From contig NZ_CP108427.1 in assembly GCF_035982055.1 (NCBI RefSeq), positions 4,773,001 through 4,837,000 on the forward strand: a stretch of DNA of 64,000 nt, read 5' to 3'. Positions 7,875-16,421 of the stretch are shown here, one piece after another (positions within the stretch are counted from its first letter, which is position 1; every line of letters starts with the position of its first letter). The notes under the pieces are model-generated. The model was given only the letters and a program-made list of their open reading frames with translations, was not told where the DNA came from and searched no databases. This DNA is from Streptomyces sp. NBC_01288. GTDB lineage: Bacteria > Actinomycetota > Actinomycetes > Streptomycetales > Streptomycetaceae. Made by a program: the position numbers and the translations under genes.

Positions 7875-9322
7875 GTCCGGACCCGGCCCGCGATCAGGAC
7901 CCCGCCCACGACTCCCGTTCACAAGGCACCGACCGTTCACAGGAAACTTCCCGCTCCCACCACATCTCCCACGCGCGCGTGCTCGACGTGGATCCACTGA
8001 TCGACGACCCGGAGACGCGCATCGTCGTGTGCTGCGGCTCCGGCGGGGTCGGCAAGACGACCACCGCGGCGGCGCTCGGGCTGCGGGCCGCCGAGCGAGG
8101 GCGCCGGGTCGTCGTCCTGACCATCGACCCGGCCCGCAGGCTCGCCCAGTCCATGGGCATCGACTCGCTGGACAACACCCCGAGGCGCGTGAAGGGCGTC
8201 GACGGGGACGGCGAACTGCACGCGATGATGCTCGACATGAAGCGCACCTTCGACGAGATCGTCGAGGCGCACGCGGACCGCGAGCGGGCGGCCGTGATCC
8301 TCAACAACCCCTTCTACCAGTCGCTTTCGGCGGGCTTCGCGGGCACGCAGGAGTACATGGCGATGGAGAAGCTGGGCCAGCTGCGCGCCCAGCACGACTG
8401 GGACCTGATCGTCGTGGACACCCCGCCGTCCCGCTCGGCGCTCGACTTCCTGGACGCGCCGAAACGTCTCGGCTCGTTCCTGGACGGCAAGCTGATCCGG
8501 CTGCTGACCGCGCCGGCCAAGCTGGGCGGCCGGGCCGGGATGAAGTTCCTCAACGTCGGCATGTCGATGATGACCGGCACGCTCGGCAAGCTGCTCGGCG
8601 GTCAACTGCTCAAGGACATCCAGACGTTCATCGCCGCGATGGACACCACCTTCGGCGGCTTCCGCACGCGCGCGGACGCGACGTACAAGCTGCTCCAGGC
8701 GCCCGGCACGGCGTTCCTGGTGGTCGCGGCCCCGGAGCGGGACGCGCTGCGCGAGGCGGCGTACTTCGTGGAGCGGCTGGCGGCCGAGGAGATGCCGCTG
8801 GCCGGTCTGGTCCTCAACCGGGTGCACGGCAGCGGAGCCGCCCGGCTGTCGGCCGAGCGGGCACTCGCCGCCGCGGAAAATCTTGAGGAGCCCCGCATTG
8901 TCGATCAGGTGGGCGGGAAAGCTGGACTTCGTAACTCTCCCGACACGTACGGCAGTTCAGAATCTCCCGCGTCATCGCCCGTCACCGAGGCAGCAGTTCG
9001 CGCCACAGCTCCTGACGAAGGCTCCCCCGCCGACACGGACCAGGAGCGGTCCGCCGCCACGGACGACACCGACGATCAGCCGGCCGACGACGGGCGTTCC
9101 GTCGACCAACTCACCGCGGGCCTGCTCACGTTGCATGCCGAGCGGATGCGGCTGCTCTCACGTGAGCAGCGCACACGTGACCGCTTCACCGCGCGGCACC
9201 CGGAGGTGGCCGTCGCCGAAGTGGCCGCGCTGCCCGGCGATGTACACGACCTCGCGGGGCTGCGGGACATCGGGAACCGGCTCGCGGCCGGTCGGCCGGA
9301 GCTGCCCGAGACGAAGGTCTGA
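7871..9322 (+). CDS. ArsA/Get3-family ATPase, second of a pair
   Basis: 483 aa. After a ~40-aa hydrophilic leader comes RIVVCCGSGGVGKTTTAAALG (deviant Walker A), LTIDPARRLAQSMG (switch I) and WDLIVVDTPPSRSALDFLDAP (switch II). The helical region contains TYKLLQAPGTAFLVVAAPE. Residues about 345-415 form an acidic, Ser/Thr-rich low-complexity insertion, followed by a helical tail. It overlaps the preceding ATPase gene by 4 nt. A hairpin at 9328-9348 separates it from convergent wblA. The conserved Streptomyces arrangement of this pair beside wblA suggests a developmental role, which is inference. Confidence 0.88.
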   Translation: MSPDPARDQDPAHDSRSQGTDRSQETSRSHHISHARVLDVDPLIDDPETRIVVCCGSGGVGKTTTAAALGLRAAERGRRVVVLTIDPARRLAQSMGIDSLDNTPRRVKGVDGDGELHAMMLDMKRTFDEIVEAHADRERAAVILNNPFYQSLSAGFAGTQEYMAMEKLGQLRAQHDWDLIVVDTPPSRSALDFLDAPKRLGSFLDGKLIRLLTAPAKLGGRAGMKFLNVGMSMMTGTLGKLLGGQLLKDIQTFIAAMDTTFGGFRTRADATYKLLQAPGTAFLVVAAPERDALREAAYFVERLAAEEMPLAGLVLNRVHGSGAARLSAERALAAAENLEEPRIVDQVGGKAGLRNSPDTYGSSESPASSPVTEAAVRATAPDEGSPADTDQERSAATDDTDDQPADDGRSVDQLTAGLLTLHAERMRLLSREQRTRDRFTARHPEVAVAEVAALPGDVHDLAGLRDIGNRLAAGRPELPETKV

Positions 9323-9327
9323 CGCGT

Positions 9328-9348
9328 ACCCCGGGGATCGCCCGGGGT
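9328..9348. terminator. Hairpin between the ATPase pair and wblA
   Basis: ACCCCGGG (9328-9335) pairs with CCCGGGGT (9341-9348) around a 5-nt loop. It lies in the 50-bp gap between convergent genes and could serve both directions. Confidence 0.6.
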
Positions 9349-9372
9349 CGATCGGCCCCTACGGGACCGGCG

Positions 9373-9711
9373 TCAGCCCACCGCCGCGTAGTTCTCGTAG
9401 ATCTCGTCGTCGTCGAGGGGGATGATGCCGACCCCTCGTTCGTACTCGATACGCGCGGTCTCCAGTAGCCGGCGCCATGAAGTGACAGTGGGCCGCCTGC
9501 GCAGCAGTGCGCGGCGCTCCCGCTCCGTCATTCCTCCCCACACGCCGAATTCGACGCGGTTGTCGAGCGCATCGGCGAGGCACTCCGTGCGTACCGGACA
9601 TCCGGTGCACACTGCCTTCGCCCTGTTCTGCGCTGCTCCTTGAACGAACAGTTCATCCGGATCGGTAGTGCGGCAGGCCGCCTGCGCACTCCAGTCGGTA
9701 ACCCAGCCCAT
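9373..9711 (-). CDS. wblA: WhiB-like regulator WblA
   Basis: 112 aa starting MGWVTDWSAQAACRTTDPDE, matching the known length and sequence of Streptomyces WblA. The four Fe-S cysteines are in AAC, AVCTGC and TEC; GVWGGMTERERR is the G[V/I]WGG turn before the basic DNA-binding C-terminus (RALLRRRP). The acidic tail ends IIPLDDDEIYENYAAVG. WblA is a [4Fe-4S] protein that represses antibiotic biosynthesis and is needed for aerial hyphae to progress to sporulation (established in streptomycetes). The ATG at 9711 is chosen over a longer frame by the conserved start. Confidence 0.97.
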   Translation of the reverse strand: MGWVTDWSAQAACRTTDPDELFVQGAAQNRAKAVCTGCPVRTECLADALDNRVEFGVWGGMTERERRALLRRRPTVTSWRRLLETARIEYERGVGIIPLDDDEIYENYAAVG

Positions 9712-10118
9712 ACCGGCGCCGTCCTCTCCCGAATCGAGGCTCCCCCACGGCGGCAGCGGCATATTCACCGCCGCCAGTTGAGGACGTTACGGAAGGTGGG
9801 CACAGCGCAACACCCCCTTCGGGCCCAATCTTGAATGGCCCGAACGGACTATGGGTAAGCGGCAGATCACCCGGGGGAGTGAGCTGACGACATGCGTGAC
9901 TTTCCCGGCAAAGCGGGACAGTTGACATGCGCCACAAGGGGCACCAGGTGACACAGGAGGCGGATTCGGACACGCCTCCGAGAAAAAATCCGGGAACGAC
10001 CGGAACGATTCGGGGTCGCCGGACGTATTGATACGTGACCGCGCTGCTGTGACAGTTGAGAGCAGCTTAGGCCAACGCCTATACACGTGTCCGGCGAATG
10101 AGAACGTAGGCTGCCCCC
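9712..10118. other. wblA-PBP divergent intergenic region
   Basis: 407 bp with no supported gene. It must hold the wblA promoter and probably a long wblA leader. Just before the PBP ATG there is TAGGCT (about 10108), a TAnnnT-type -10, so the PBP transcript may have a very short leader. No operator is confidently recognised. Confidence 0.4.
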
Positions 10119-12395
10119 ATGCCAAAAAAGCGCTCGGGTGGTGGTCTGTCCCCCCTGCAACAGACCGCCAAGTTCCTCGGTGTCAGTGTGCTCGCCGGTG
10201 CCGTGATGGCCGGAATCGCGATGCCCGCGGCCGGCGCGCTGGGACTAGCGGCCAAGGGGTCGGTCCAGGGGTTCGACGACATCCCGGACAGTCTGAAGAG
10301 CCCTCAGCTCAGCCAGCGCACCACGATCCTGGACAGCAAGGGCAACCAGATCGCCTCGGTCTACTCCCGTGACCGCACGGTGGTGGAGCTCAAGGACATC
10401 TCGCCGTACATGCAGAAGGCGATCGTCGCGATCGAGGACTCGCGCTTCTACCAGCACGGCGCGATCGACCTGAAGGGCGTCCTGCGCGCCCTCAACAAGA
10501 ACGCGCAGAGCGGCGGGGTGTCCCAGGGCGCCTCGACCCTCACCCAGCAGCTGGTGAAGAACTACTTCGTCGAGGAGGCCGGTGACGACCCGACGAAGGT
10601 CGCGCAGGCCACCCAGCAGACCCTCGGCCGCAAGGTCAAGGAGCTGAAGTACGCGATCCAGATCGAAGAGAAGCTCGGCAAGAAGAAGATCCTTGAGAAC
10701 TACCTGAACATCACCTTCTTCGGAGAGCAGGCCTACGGCGTCGAGGCCGCGTCCGAGCGCTACTTCTCCAAGCACGCCAAGGATCTGAACCTCCAGCAGT
10801 CGGCGCTGCTGGCGGGCATCGTCCAGTCCCCCACGCGCTACGACCCGATCAACGACGAGGCCGAGGCCAAGAAGCGGCGCAACACCGTGCTGGCCCGCAT
10901 GGCGGAGGTCGGCGACATCTCCAAGGCGGAGGCCCTGGCGGCCGAGAAGACCGACCTCGGCATGAAGGTCAGCCAGCCGAAGAACGGCTGCATCACCGCG
11001 GTCAAGGGCGCCAGCTTCTTCTGCAAGTACGTCGAGAACGTCTTCCTGAGCGACCCGGTCTTCGGCAAGACCAAGGAGGCCCGGGCGAAGATCTGGAACC
11101 AGGGCGGCCTGACGATCCGTACGACGCTGGACCCGCAGGCGCAGGACTCGGTGCAGGCCTCGCTCAAGGACCACATCTACAAGTCGGACTCGGTCGCCGC
11201 GGCGGCCACGCTCGTCGAACCCGGCACCGGCAAGATCCTCGGCATGGGCCAGTCGAGGCCGTACGGCTACGGCAAGAACGAGACCGAGTACAACTACTCG
11301 GTCAACGCCGACATGGGAGGCTCGAACTTCGGCTTCCCGACCGGTTCGACGTTCAAGCCGTTCGTCGCCGCGGCCGCGCTGGAGCAGGGCCTGCCGGCCA
11401 CCCAGCAGTACCCGGCGCCGTACTCGATGGACTACCCGAGCCCCGTCTCGACCTGCAGCGGCAAGAACTGGGTCAACACCGGCGGCGCGACCGTGGAGAA
11501 CGAGAGCGAGTCGGAGAAGGGTCCGTACGCACTGAAGGAGGCGATGGCCAAGTCGGTCAACACCTACTTCGTGCAGATGATCTCCGACATCGGTCTGTGC
11601 CCCGTGGTGAGCATGACCAACAAGCTCGGCGTCGTGCAGGGCAACGGCGACAAGATCCCCGAGGTCCCGGCCATCGCGCTCGGTTCCAAGGGCCTCTCGC
11701 CGCTGACGATGGCCACCGCGTACGCGGCGTTCGCCAACGAGGGCACCTACTGCACCCCGATCGCGATCGAGTCCATCACCCAGAAGGTGGGCAACGAGCA
11801 GAAGTCGCTCGCCGTCCCCAAGTCCACCTGCACGCGCGCGATGAGCAAGAAGACCGCCGACACGATCAACACCGTGCTGCGCGGCGTGGTCGACTCCGGC
11901 ACCGGCCAGGAGGCCGGCCTCACCGACCGCGAGAGCGCCGGTAAGACCGGTACGACGGACGCGCGCAAGAACGCCTGGTTCGTCGGCTACACCCCGAACC
12001 TGGCCGGCGCGGTCTGGGTCGGCAGCCCCAAGCAGAACGTCGAGATGACCAGCATCCGCATCGGCGGCGTCTGGCACGACGAGGTCTACGGCGCCGACAC
12101 CCCCGGCCCGATCTGGAAGGACGCCATGTCCGGCGCCCTGGAGGGCAAGCAGGCCCAGTCCTTCCAGCTCGTCAACATCCCGGACCCCGTCAAGAAGGAC
12201 AAGGGCAACGACGGCGGCAAGAACAACGACAACGGGGGCAACGACAACGGCGGCCTGACGACCGACGGCGGCACCACCGGCACGACCGACGGCGGCACCA
12301 CCCCGACCCCGACGTTCTCCTTCCCCGACGGCTTCATCCAGGGCAACGACAACGGCGGCAACAACGGCAACGGGAACGGCGGCAACAGGGGCTGA
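10119..12395 (+). CDS. Class A penicillin-binding protein (transglycosylase/transpeptidase)
   Basis: 758 aa bifunctional peptidoglycan synthase. An N-terminal membrane anchor (residues ~18-47) precedes the GT51 domain with AIVAIEDSRFYQHGAID (catalytic Glu106), GASTLTQQLVKNYF and RKVKELKYAIQIE. The transpeptidase domain has SxxK at 410-413 (STFK), SxN at 479-481 (SVN) and KTG at 609-611. The C-terminus after residue ~695 is an unusual Gly/Asn/Asp/Thr-rich tail of about 60 residues with no domain, likely a disordered wall-spanning tail. It crosslinks peptidoglycan outside the membrane. The gene is monocistronic, ended by a very strong hairpin. Confidence 0.95.
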   Translation: MPKKRSGGGLSPLQQTAKFLGVSVLAGAVMAGIAMPAAGALGLAAKGSVQGFDDIPDSLKSPQLSQRTTILDSKGNQIASVYSRDRTVVELKDISPYMQKAIVAIEDSRFYQHGAIDLKGVLRALNKNAQSGGVSQGASTLTQQLVKNYFVEEAGDDPTKVAQATQQTLGRKVKELKYAIQIEEKLGKKKILENYLNITFFGEQAYGVEAASERYFSKHAKDLNLQQSALLAGIVQSPTRYDPINDEAEAKKRRNTVLARMAEVGDISKAEALAAEKTDLGMKVSQPKNGCITAVKGASFFCKYVENVFLSDPVFGKTKEARAKIWNQGGLTIRTTLDPQAQDSVQASLKDHIYKSDSVAAAATLVEPGTGKILGMGQSRPYGYGKNETEYNYSVNADMGGSNFGFPTGSTFKPFVAAAALEQGLPATQQYPAPYSMDYPSPVSTCSGKNWVNTGGATVENESESEKGPYALKEAMAKSVNTYFVQMISDIGLCPVVSMTNKLGVVQGNGDKIPEVPAIALGSKGLSPLTMATAYAAFANEGTYCTPIAIESITQKVGNEQKSLAVPKSTCTRAMSKKTADTINTVLRGVVDSGTGQEAGLTDRESAGKTGTTDARKNAWFVGYTPNLAGAVWVGSPKQNVEMTSIRIGGVWHDEVYGADTPGPIWKDAMSGALEGKQAQSFQLVNIPDPVKKDKGNDGGKNNDNGGNDNGGLTTDGGTTGTTDGGTTPTPTFSFPDGFIQGNDNGGNNGNGNGGNRG

Positions 12396-12433
12396 CTCCC
12401 CGTCGGTCATCCGCTGTTCAGGCTTTTCGTCTA

Positions 12434-12478
12434 CGACGACGGGGGCGCCCCTTTTCGAAAGGGGCGCCCCCGTCGTCG
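12434..12478. terminator. Very strong bidirectional hairpin
   Basis: Perfect 21-bp stem: 12434-12454 (ends GGGGGCGCCCCTTT) pairs with 12458-12478 around a TCG loop. It sits between the convergent PBP and YqeY genes and can end both transcripts; A/T bases in the inner stem flank the loop. Confidence 0.9.
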
Positions 12479-12522
12479 CAGAGAAATGCGATTCTCCGGA
12501 CGGATTTCTCCAGAGTGGCGGC

Positions 12523-12990
12523 TCAGCCGGCGAGGAGCTTCTTCACCACGGCGGCGACGCGGCCGCCCTCGGCCAGGCCGGCGACCTTCGGGTTCACGAT
12601 CTTCATGACGGCGCCCATCGCGCGGGGGCCCTCGGCGCCGGACGCCCTGGCCTCCTCGACGGCCTGGGTGACGATCGCGGTCAGCTCCTCGTCGCCGAGC
12701 TGCTTGGGCAGGTACTCGGCGAGGATCTCGCCCTCCGCCGTCTCCTGCGCGGCCGACTCGGGGCGGCCGCCCTGCGCGAAGGCGTCCGCGGCCTCGCGGC
12801 GCTTCTTCGCCTCCTTGGTGATCACCTTGAGGACCTCGTCGTCGGAGAGCTCACGCTTCTCCTTGCCAGCGACCTCCTGATTGGTGATCGCGGAGAGCGT
12901 CAGCCGGAGCGTGGAGGAGCGCAGCTTGTCCTGCGCTTTGATCGCGGCGTTGAGGTCTTCCTGCAGCTTCGACTTGAGCGTGGTGGTCAT
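12523..12990 (-). CDS. GatB/YqeY domain protein
   Basis: 155 aa starting MTTTLKSKLQEDLNAAIKAQ. The YqeY fold shows as DKLRSSTLRLTLSAITNQEV, EVLKVITKEAKKRREAADAF, AEGEILAEYLPKQLGDEEL and the C-terminal GAVMKIVNPKVAGLAEGGRVAAVVKKLL, which resembles the tRNA-binding tail of GatB. Family members are thought to have a tRNA- or amidotransferase-related role, unproven. The ATG at 12990 is chosen because the in-frame extension to 13029 adds unconserved residues. It is divergent from the metallophosphoesterase across a region rich in inverted repeats. Confidence 0.9.
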   Translation of the reverse strand: MTTTLKSKLQEDLNAAIKAQDKLRSSTLRLTLSAITNQEVAGKEKRELSDDEVLKVITKEAKKRREAADAFAQGGRPESAAQETAEGEILAEYLPKQLGDEELTAIVTQAVEEARASGAEGPRAMGAVMKIVNPKVAGLAEGGRVAAVVKKLLAG

Positions 12991-13033
12991 GAGTCCGATT
13001 CTCGCAGGTGCGTGAGTCCGGCCGCCCACGGAT

Positions 13034-13097
13034 TTAAGGGCCTGCTTGAGGGGCGGCTTGAGGGGCCGCTCAAGGAGTCGCTCAAGGTGCCTCTTAA
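13034..13097. repeat. Nested inverted repeat with CTTGAG/CTCAAG arms
   Basis: TTAAG at 13034-13038 and CTTAA at 13093-13097 enclose two CTTGAG arms (13045, 13057) facing two CTCAAG arms (13069, 13080). The spacers between arms are also partly self-complementary. The whole ~64 nt could fold as one long imperfect hairpin between two divergent starts. Confidence 0.6.
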
Positions 13098-13115
13098 GTG
13101 GCCGCGGCCGACGGG

Positions 13116-13135
13116 GTGTCAGTGGGGTCTGACAC
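13116..13135. promoter_or_regulatory. Operator-like palindrome before the metallophosphoesterase gene
   Basis: GTGTCAG and CTGACAC, 7-bp perfect arms around a 6-nt spacer, end 9 bp before the ATG at 13145. Its place suits a repressor site or a leader hairpin that would hide the start. Confidence 0.45.
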
Positions 13136-13144
13136 GATGGCGGT

Positions 13145-14071
13145 ATGCGCGCGCGATACGGAGTACCTCTGGGAATTGCGGCGGCCGGTGCCGCCGGTGT
13201 GGTCTATGCGGCGGCCTTCGAGGTCCGCTCCTTCCGTCTGCGCCGGGTGACGGTCCCGGTGCTGCCGGCCGGCATGCGCCCGCTCAGAGTCCTCCAGGTC
13301 TCCGACATCCACATGGTCGGCGGCCAGCGCAAGAAACAGCGCTGGCTGCGCTCACTCGCGGGCCTGCGCCCCGACTTCGTGATCAACACCGGCGACAACC
13401 TCTCCGGCCCGGAGGCCGTCCCCGAGGTCCTCGACGCGCTCGGCCCGCTGATGGACTTCCCCGGCGCGTACGTCTTCGGCTCGAACGACTACTACGGCCC
13501 CACACCCCGTAACCCCGCCCGGTACTTGTTCGAGAAGACCGCGGGCCGCCACGGGCTGAACGGCAACCCGCCCGTCGTAGGAGCCGTCCACAACCCGTGG
13601 GAGGACCTGCGGGACGGTTTCGACGCGGCGGGCTGGCTGAACCTGACGAACACGCGGGGGACGCTGAAACTCGAAGGCGCGTCGGTGGAGTTGACCGGCC
13701 TGGACGACCCCCACATCAAGCGTGACCGCTACGCGCGCGTGGCCGGCGGCCCGTCCGACGACGCCGACTTCTCGATGGCCGTGGTGCACGCGCCGTACCT
13801 CCGGGCCCTGGACGCGTTCACGGCGGACGGCTATCCCCTGATCCTCGGCGGCCACACGCACGGCGGCCAGCTCTGCATCCCCTTCTACGGCGCCCTGGTC
13901 ACGAACTGCGACCTGGACACGGACCGGGTCAAGGGGCTGTCCCGGCACTCGGTGGAGGGGCGGACGTCGTATCTGCATGTGTCGGCGGGGTGCGGGACCA
14001 ATCGGTATACGCCGGTGCGGTTCGCCTGTCCGCCGGAGGCGACTTTGTTGACGTTGGTGGGGCGGGAGTAG
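13145..14071 (+). CDS. Membrane-anchored metallophosphoesterase
   Basis: 308 aa. An N-terminal hydrophobic segment (residues ~8-24, GIAAAGAAGVVYAAAF) may anchor it, with the catalytic domain on either face uncertain. The calcineurin-like motifs are in order: QVSDIHMVGG (DxH), NTGDNLSG (GDx), FGSNDYYG (GNH[D] variant with Asn-Asp instead of Asn-His-Asp), VVHAPY and GGHTHGGQLCIP. The segment SAGCGTNRYTPVRFACPPEATLLTL is the usual C-terminal strand set of the YkuE/UDP-2,3-diacylglucosamine-like group. Substrate unknown. It is single-gene, with short tandem 9-bp repeats (ggtagtcgg) directly after the stop. Confidence 0.85.
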   Translation: MRARYGVPLGIAAAGAAGVVYAAAFEVRSFRLRRVTVPVLPAGMRPLRVLQVSDIHMVGGQRKKQRWLRSLAGLRPDFVINTGDNLSGPEAVPEVLDALGPLMDFPGAYVFGSNDYYGPTPRNPARYLFEKTAGRHGLNGNPPVVGAVHNPWEDLRDGFDAAGWLNLTNTRGTLKLEGASVELTGLDDPHIKRDRYARVAGGPSDDADFSMAVVHAPYLRALDAFTADGYPLILGGHTHGGQLCIPFYGALVTNCDLDTDRVKGLSRHSVEGRTSYLHVSAGCGTNRYTPVRFACPPEATLLTLVGRE

Positions 14072-14248
14072 GTAGTCGGTAGTCGGTAGTGAGTGGGGAA
14101 GCAGGGGGGAGTTGAGGGTTCCGGGGGGGACGGGTACAGGGAAGTACCGGGGACTGCTGCGAGGGTCCTCGTGAGGTCGCGGTCACTGAAGTACCTCGTC
14201 CAGCCCACCCGTATCGCCCGATTCGTCCCCGCTGCCTAGCGTGAGGGC

Positions 14249-15028
14249 ATGACCGCCCCGATACCCAGGGACATCCCGGACCTCCCCGCGGTACCCGGCA
14301 TGCCCGCGCTGCTCGCCTCACCCGTTCCCGCCACCGCGGTGGTGGCCCCGTACCGTCGCCCGCTGACAGCGGCGTACCGACTGCTGGTCGCGCTCGTCGC
14401 GGCAGCGGCGGTGACCGTCGACCTCTTCCTCGGCAGCCCGATCCGGGTGCTGACGTACTTCACGATCCAGAGCAACATCCTGCTGGCCCTGGTCATGATC
14501 GCCACGGCCCGCCGCGCCTGGACGGCCCGCCGCCCCCTCTCCCCCCTGGTCACGGGCGCGGCACTGCTCTACATCACGATCACCGGCCTGGTGTACCACC
14601 TGATCCTGGCGCACGCGTCGAGCCCGTTCGCGATGACGGGCGGACCCCTCAGCGGCTGGCAGGCGGTGACGAACCAGGTCCTGCACACGGTGATCCCGAT
14701 CGCCGCGGTGATCGACTGGCTGTTCCTGACCGCCCCCGGCCGGCTGCATCTGCGGATGGCGACGACGTGGCTGCTGTACCCGATGACGTACCTGGCGGTG
14801 TATCTGGCCCGGGGCGAACTGATTCTCCCCGGCACACCGGGCCGCTACCTCTACACCTTCCTGGACGTCGAACAGCACGGCTACAAGAGCGTCCTGGGCA
14901 ACGCCCTCCTCCTCGGCCTCGCCTTCTACGCCCTCTCCGTCCTCCTCGTGGCCCTCGACCACGCCCGCCCCAACCTGATCCGCCACCGCGCCAAAACCGG
15001 ATTTCGTCTCCGGCCACCGGTGGGCTAA
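14249..15028 (+). CDS. Pr6Pr family membrane protein
   Basis: 259 aa with six predicted membrane helices after a ~35-aa proline-rich cytoplasmic leader: LLVALVAAAAVTVDLFL, TYFTIQSNILLALVMIATA, LVTGAALLYITITGLVYHLIL, VLHTVIPIAAVIDWLFL, ATTWLLYPMTYLAVYLA and LLLGLAFYALSVLLVAL. 'FTIQSN' and 'HTVIP' are the signature of the Pr6Pr family of unknown function, distantly like FAR-17a/AIG1 proteins. Upstream, 14072-14248 is non-coding with tandem ggtagtcgg copies. The gene ends 54 bp before tRNA-Pro. Confidence 0.85.
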   Translation: MTAPIPRDIPDLPAVPGMPALLASPVPATAVVAPYRRPLTAAYRLLVALVAAAAVTVDLFLGSPIRVLTYFTIQSNILLALVMIATARRAWTARRPLSPLVTGAALLYITITGLVYHLILAHASSPFAMTGGPLSGWQAVTNQVLHTVIPIAAVIDWLFLTAPGRLHLRMATTWLLYPMTYLAVYLARGELILPGTPGRYLYTFLDVEQHGYKSVLGNALLLGLAFYALSVLLVALDHARPNLIRHRAKTGFRLRPPVG

Positions 15029-15082
15029 AGTAAACGATGTCGCCACGGCGAGCAGCAGCTCAGGCAAGATAAGTGGCGACAT

Positions 15083-15156
15083 CGGGGTGTAGCGCAGCTT
15101 GGCAGCGCGCTTCGTTCGGGACGAAGAGGTCGTGGGTTCAAATCCCGCCACCCCGA
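15083..15156 (+). tRNA. tRNA-Pro (anticodon CGG)
   Basis: 74 nt with acceptor stem CGGGGTG/CACCCCG, discriminator A at 15156, anticodon stem CTTCG/CGAAG and loop TTCGGGA giving anticodon CGG. The T arm is GTGGGTTCAAATCCCGC. The 3' end is not encoded as CCA. Its sequence from the anticodon loop onward is repeated at 35650, so this is the integration site of the following element; the tRNA remains intact. Confidence 0.97.
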
Positions 15157-15160
15157 CAGC
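15115..15160 (+). other. attL (46-bp core repeat)
   Basis: Identical to 35650-35695, from TTCGGGACGAAG in the anticodon loop to 4 bases past the tRNA. This is the classic site of pSAM2-type tyrosine integrases, whose attP restores the tRNA 3' half. Confidence 0.93.
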
Positions 15161-15172
15161 TACACAGCAGTT

Positions 15173-15207
15173 CAGAGGGCCCTTACCGATTCGGTAAGGG
15201 CCCTCTG
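15173..15207. terminator. Hairpin after tRNA-Pro / end of int
   Basis: Perfect 17-bp inverted repeat, CAGAGGGCCCTTACCGA (15173-15189) with its complement at 15191-15207. It lies between tRNA-Pro and the convergent int gene, and in this copy belongs to the element side of attL. Confidence 0.85.
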
Positions 15208-15213
15208 ACGTTA

Positions 15214-15236
15214 CTGCGTGTCTATCTGCGTGACTA
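15214..15236. promoter_or_regulatory. Left arm-type integrase binding repeats (putative)
   Basis: Two 11-bp direct repeats with 12-bp spacing, CTGCGTGTCTA (15214) and CTGCGTGACTA (15226), about 55 bp inside attL. A near copy lies at the other end of the element (35531-35553). Pairs like these are typical arm sites of tyrosine integrases. Confidence 0.6.
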
Positions 15237-15251
15237 TCGATTCCTGAGTGC

Positions 15252-16421
15252 CTAGGGCTTGCGCGGATCCGCGCCGAAGATGCCATCCATGACCACGGCA
15301 CCGGTCTGGATCACGGGCCGGATCTGCTTCCGATACACCTCCTCGGTCACGGCCGTACCCGAGTGCCCGACGAGCCGGGAGATCTCCTCCAGAGGAACGC
15401 CCCGATCGGAGAGCAGCGACACGAAACTGTGCCGGAGCTCCCGGGGCGTCCACTCGGCAGCGTCGACACCGTCAACGTCTTTGAGCGCCTGGCGGAAGGC
15501 ACGGCGGACGTTGGCTGCATCGAGCGGCTTGCCCACGGCCGAGGAGAAGACGAGCCCGTGTTCCTCCCACTCCTCGTCAGCGGCGAGCCGGTCCCACCCC
15601 TGCTCCTCGAACTGCTGCCACAGCGCTTCCACGCAGCGCGCCGGCAGGGCGAGGGTGCGCCGGGACTTCCGGGTCTTGGTGTCCCCGCTCCGCCGCACCG
15701 ACCGCCAGACGGCGATGTGCGGAGGCTGCGGCGGGTCGAAGTTCTGCCGCCCCTTCAGAAAGACGTGATCCCAGGTGAGCGCCCGCAGTTCCTCGGTACG
15801 GGCACCGGTCAGCAGCGCGACGACGATGTACGCGTGCATGGAGGTTCCAGCAGCCCCCTTCAGTACGGCCTCGGCCTGGACGAAGGTGAGCGCCTTGGAC
15901 GGCCGCCCCGCCTGTCCCTGCGGCACCGAGCACAGCTCGACGACGTTGCGCTTCACCTTGTCCCGCGCCATGGCCCGCTTGACCGCACGGTTCAGGCAGG
16001 AATGAAGGCCCTGAAGTGTGCGCGTGCTGAGTGTCTTCGCCTTGGTGGCCAACCAACGGTCCACGTCTTCCGCGCTGAGGTCACGGAGCTTGCGGGCACC
16101 GAGCGACGGAATAACGTGCTTCTCGCTCATGAGCGTGGCCGTTTCGACGGTGCTGGGGTCGAGGCCGGCCAAGCCGTAGGCGAGCCAGTCCGTGACCGCG
16201 TCCTTCACCGTGTAGTTGGTGGGCGCGATGGCGAGGCCGTCCTCGTGGTCCCGCAGCACCTCTTTGAGCTTGTTCTTGGCCTCGGTCTTGGTCTTGCCAC
16301 TCCCCCGCTTCACGATCCGCTTCCCGCTCGGGTCGAAACCGAGGTTCGCCGTGGCGATCCAACGCTGTCTCTTCTCGTCCCAGTGGAGCCCGCCGTCACC
16401 GCGACTACGACGCTTGGTCAT
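15252..16421 (-). CDS. int: Site-specific tyrosine integrase (pSAM2 Int-like)
   Basis: 389 aa, essentially the length of pSAM2 Int. It has an N-terminal arm-binding domain, a SAM-like core-binding domain (about 70-165) and a catalytic domain. The catalytic residues are visible: Arg208 in LLTGARTEELRAL, Arg330 in TPRELRHSF (the box-II His is Arg, as in many actinobacterial integrases), His353 in LVGHSG and the nucleophile Tyr363 in EEVYRKQ. The ATG at 16421 shares its A with the xis stop (TGATG), fixing the start and implying translational coupling. It catalyses integration at, and with Xis excision from, tRNA-Pro. Confidence 0.95.
   Translation of the reverse strand: MTKRRSRGDGGLHWDEKRQRWIATANLGFDPSGKRIVKRGSGKTKTEAKNKLKEVLRDHEDGLAIAPTNYTVKDAVTDWLAYGLAGLDPSTVETATLMSEKHVIPSLGARKLRDLSAEDVDRWLATKAKTLSTRTLQGLHSCLNRAVKRAMARDKVKRNVVELCSVPQGQAGRPSKALTFVQAEAVLKGAAGTSMHAYIVVALLTGARTEELRALTWDHVFLKGRQNFDPPQPPHIAVWRSVRRSGDTKTRKSRRTLALPARCVEALWQQFEEQGWDRLAADEEWEEHGLVFSSAVGKPLDAANVRRAFRQALKDVDGVDAAEWTPRELRHSFVSLLSDRGVPLEEISRLVGHSGTAVTEEVYRKQIRPVIQTGAVVMDGIFGADPRKP

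Noticed and set aside
9921..9960. TTGACA-like -35 box in the wblA leader
   Set aside because: A TTGACA is visible near 9922, but no -10 at suitable spacing could be matched, so no promoter is called.
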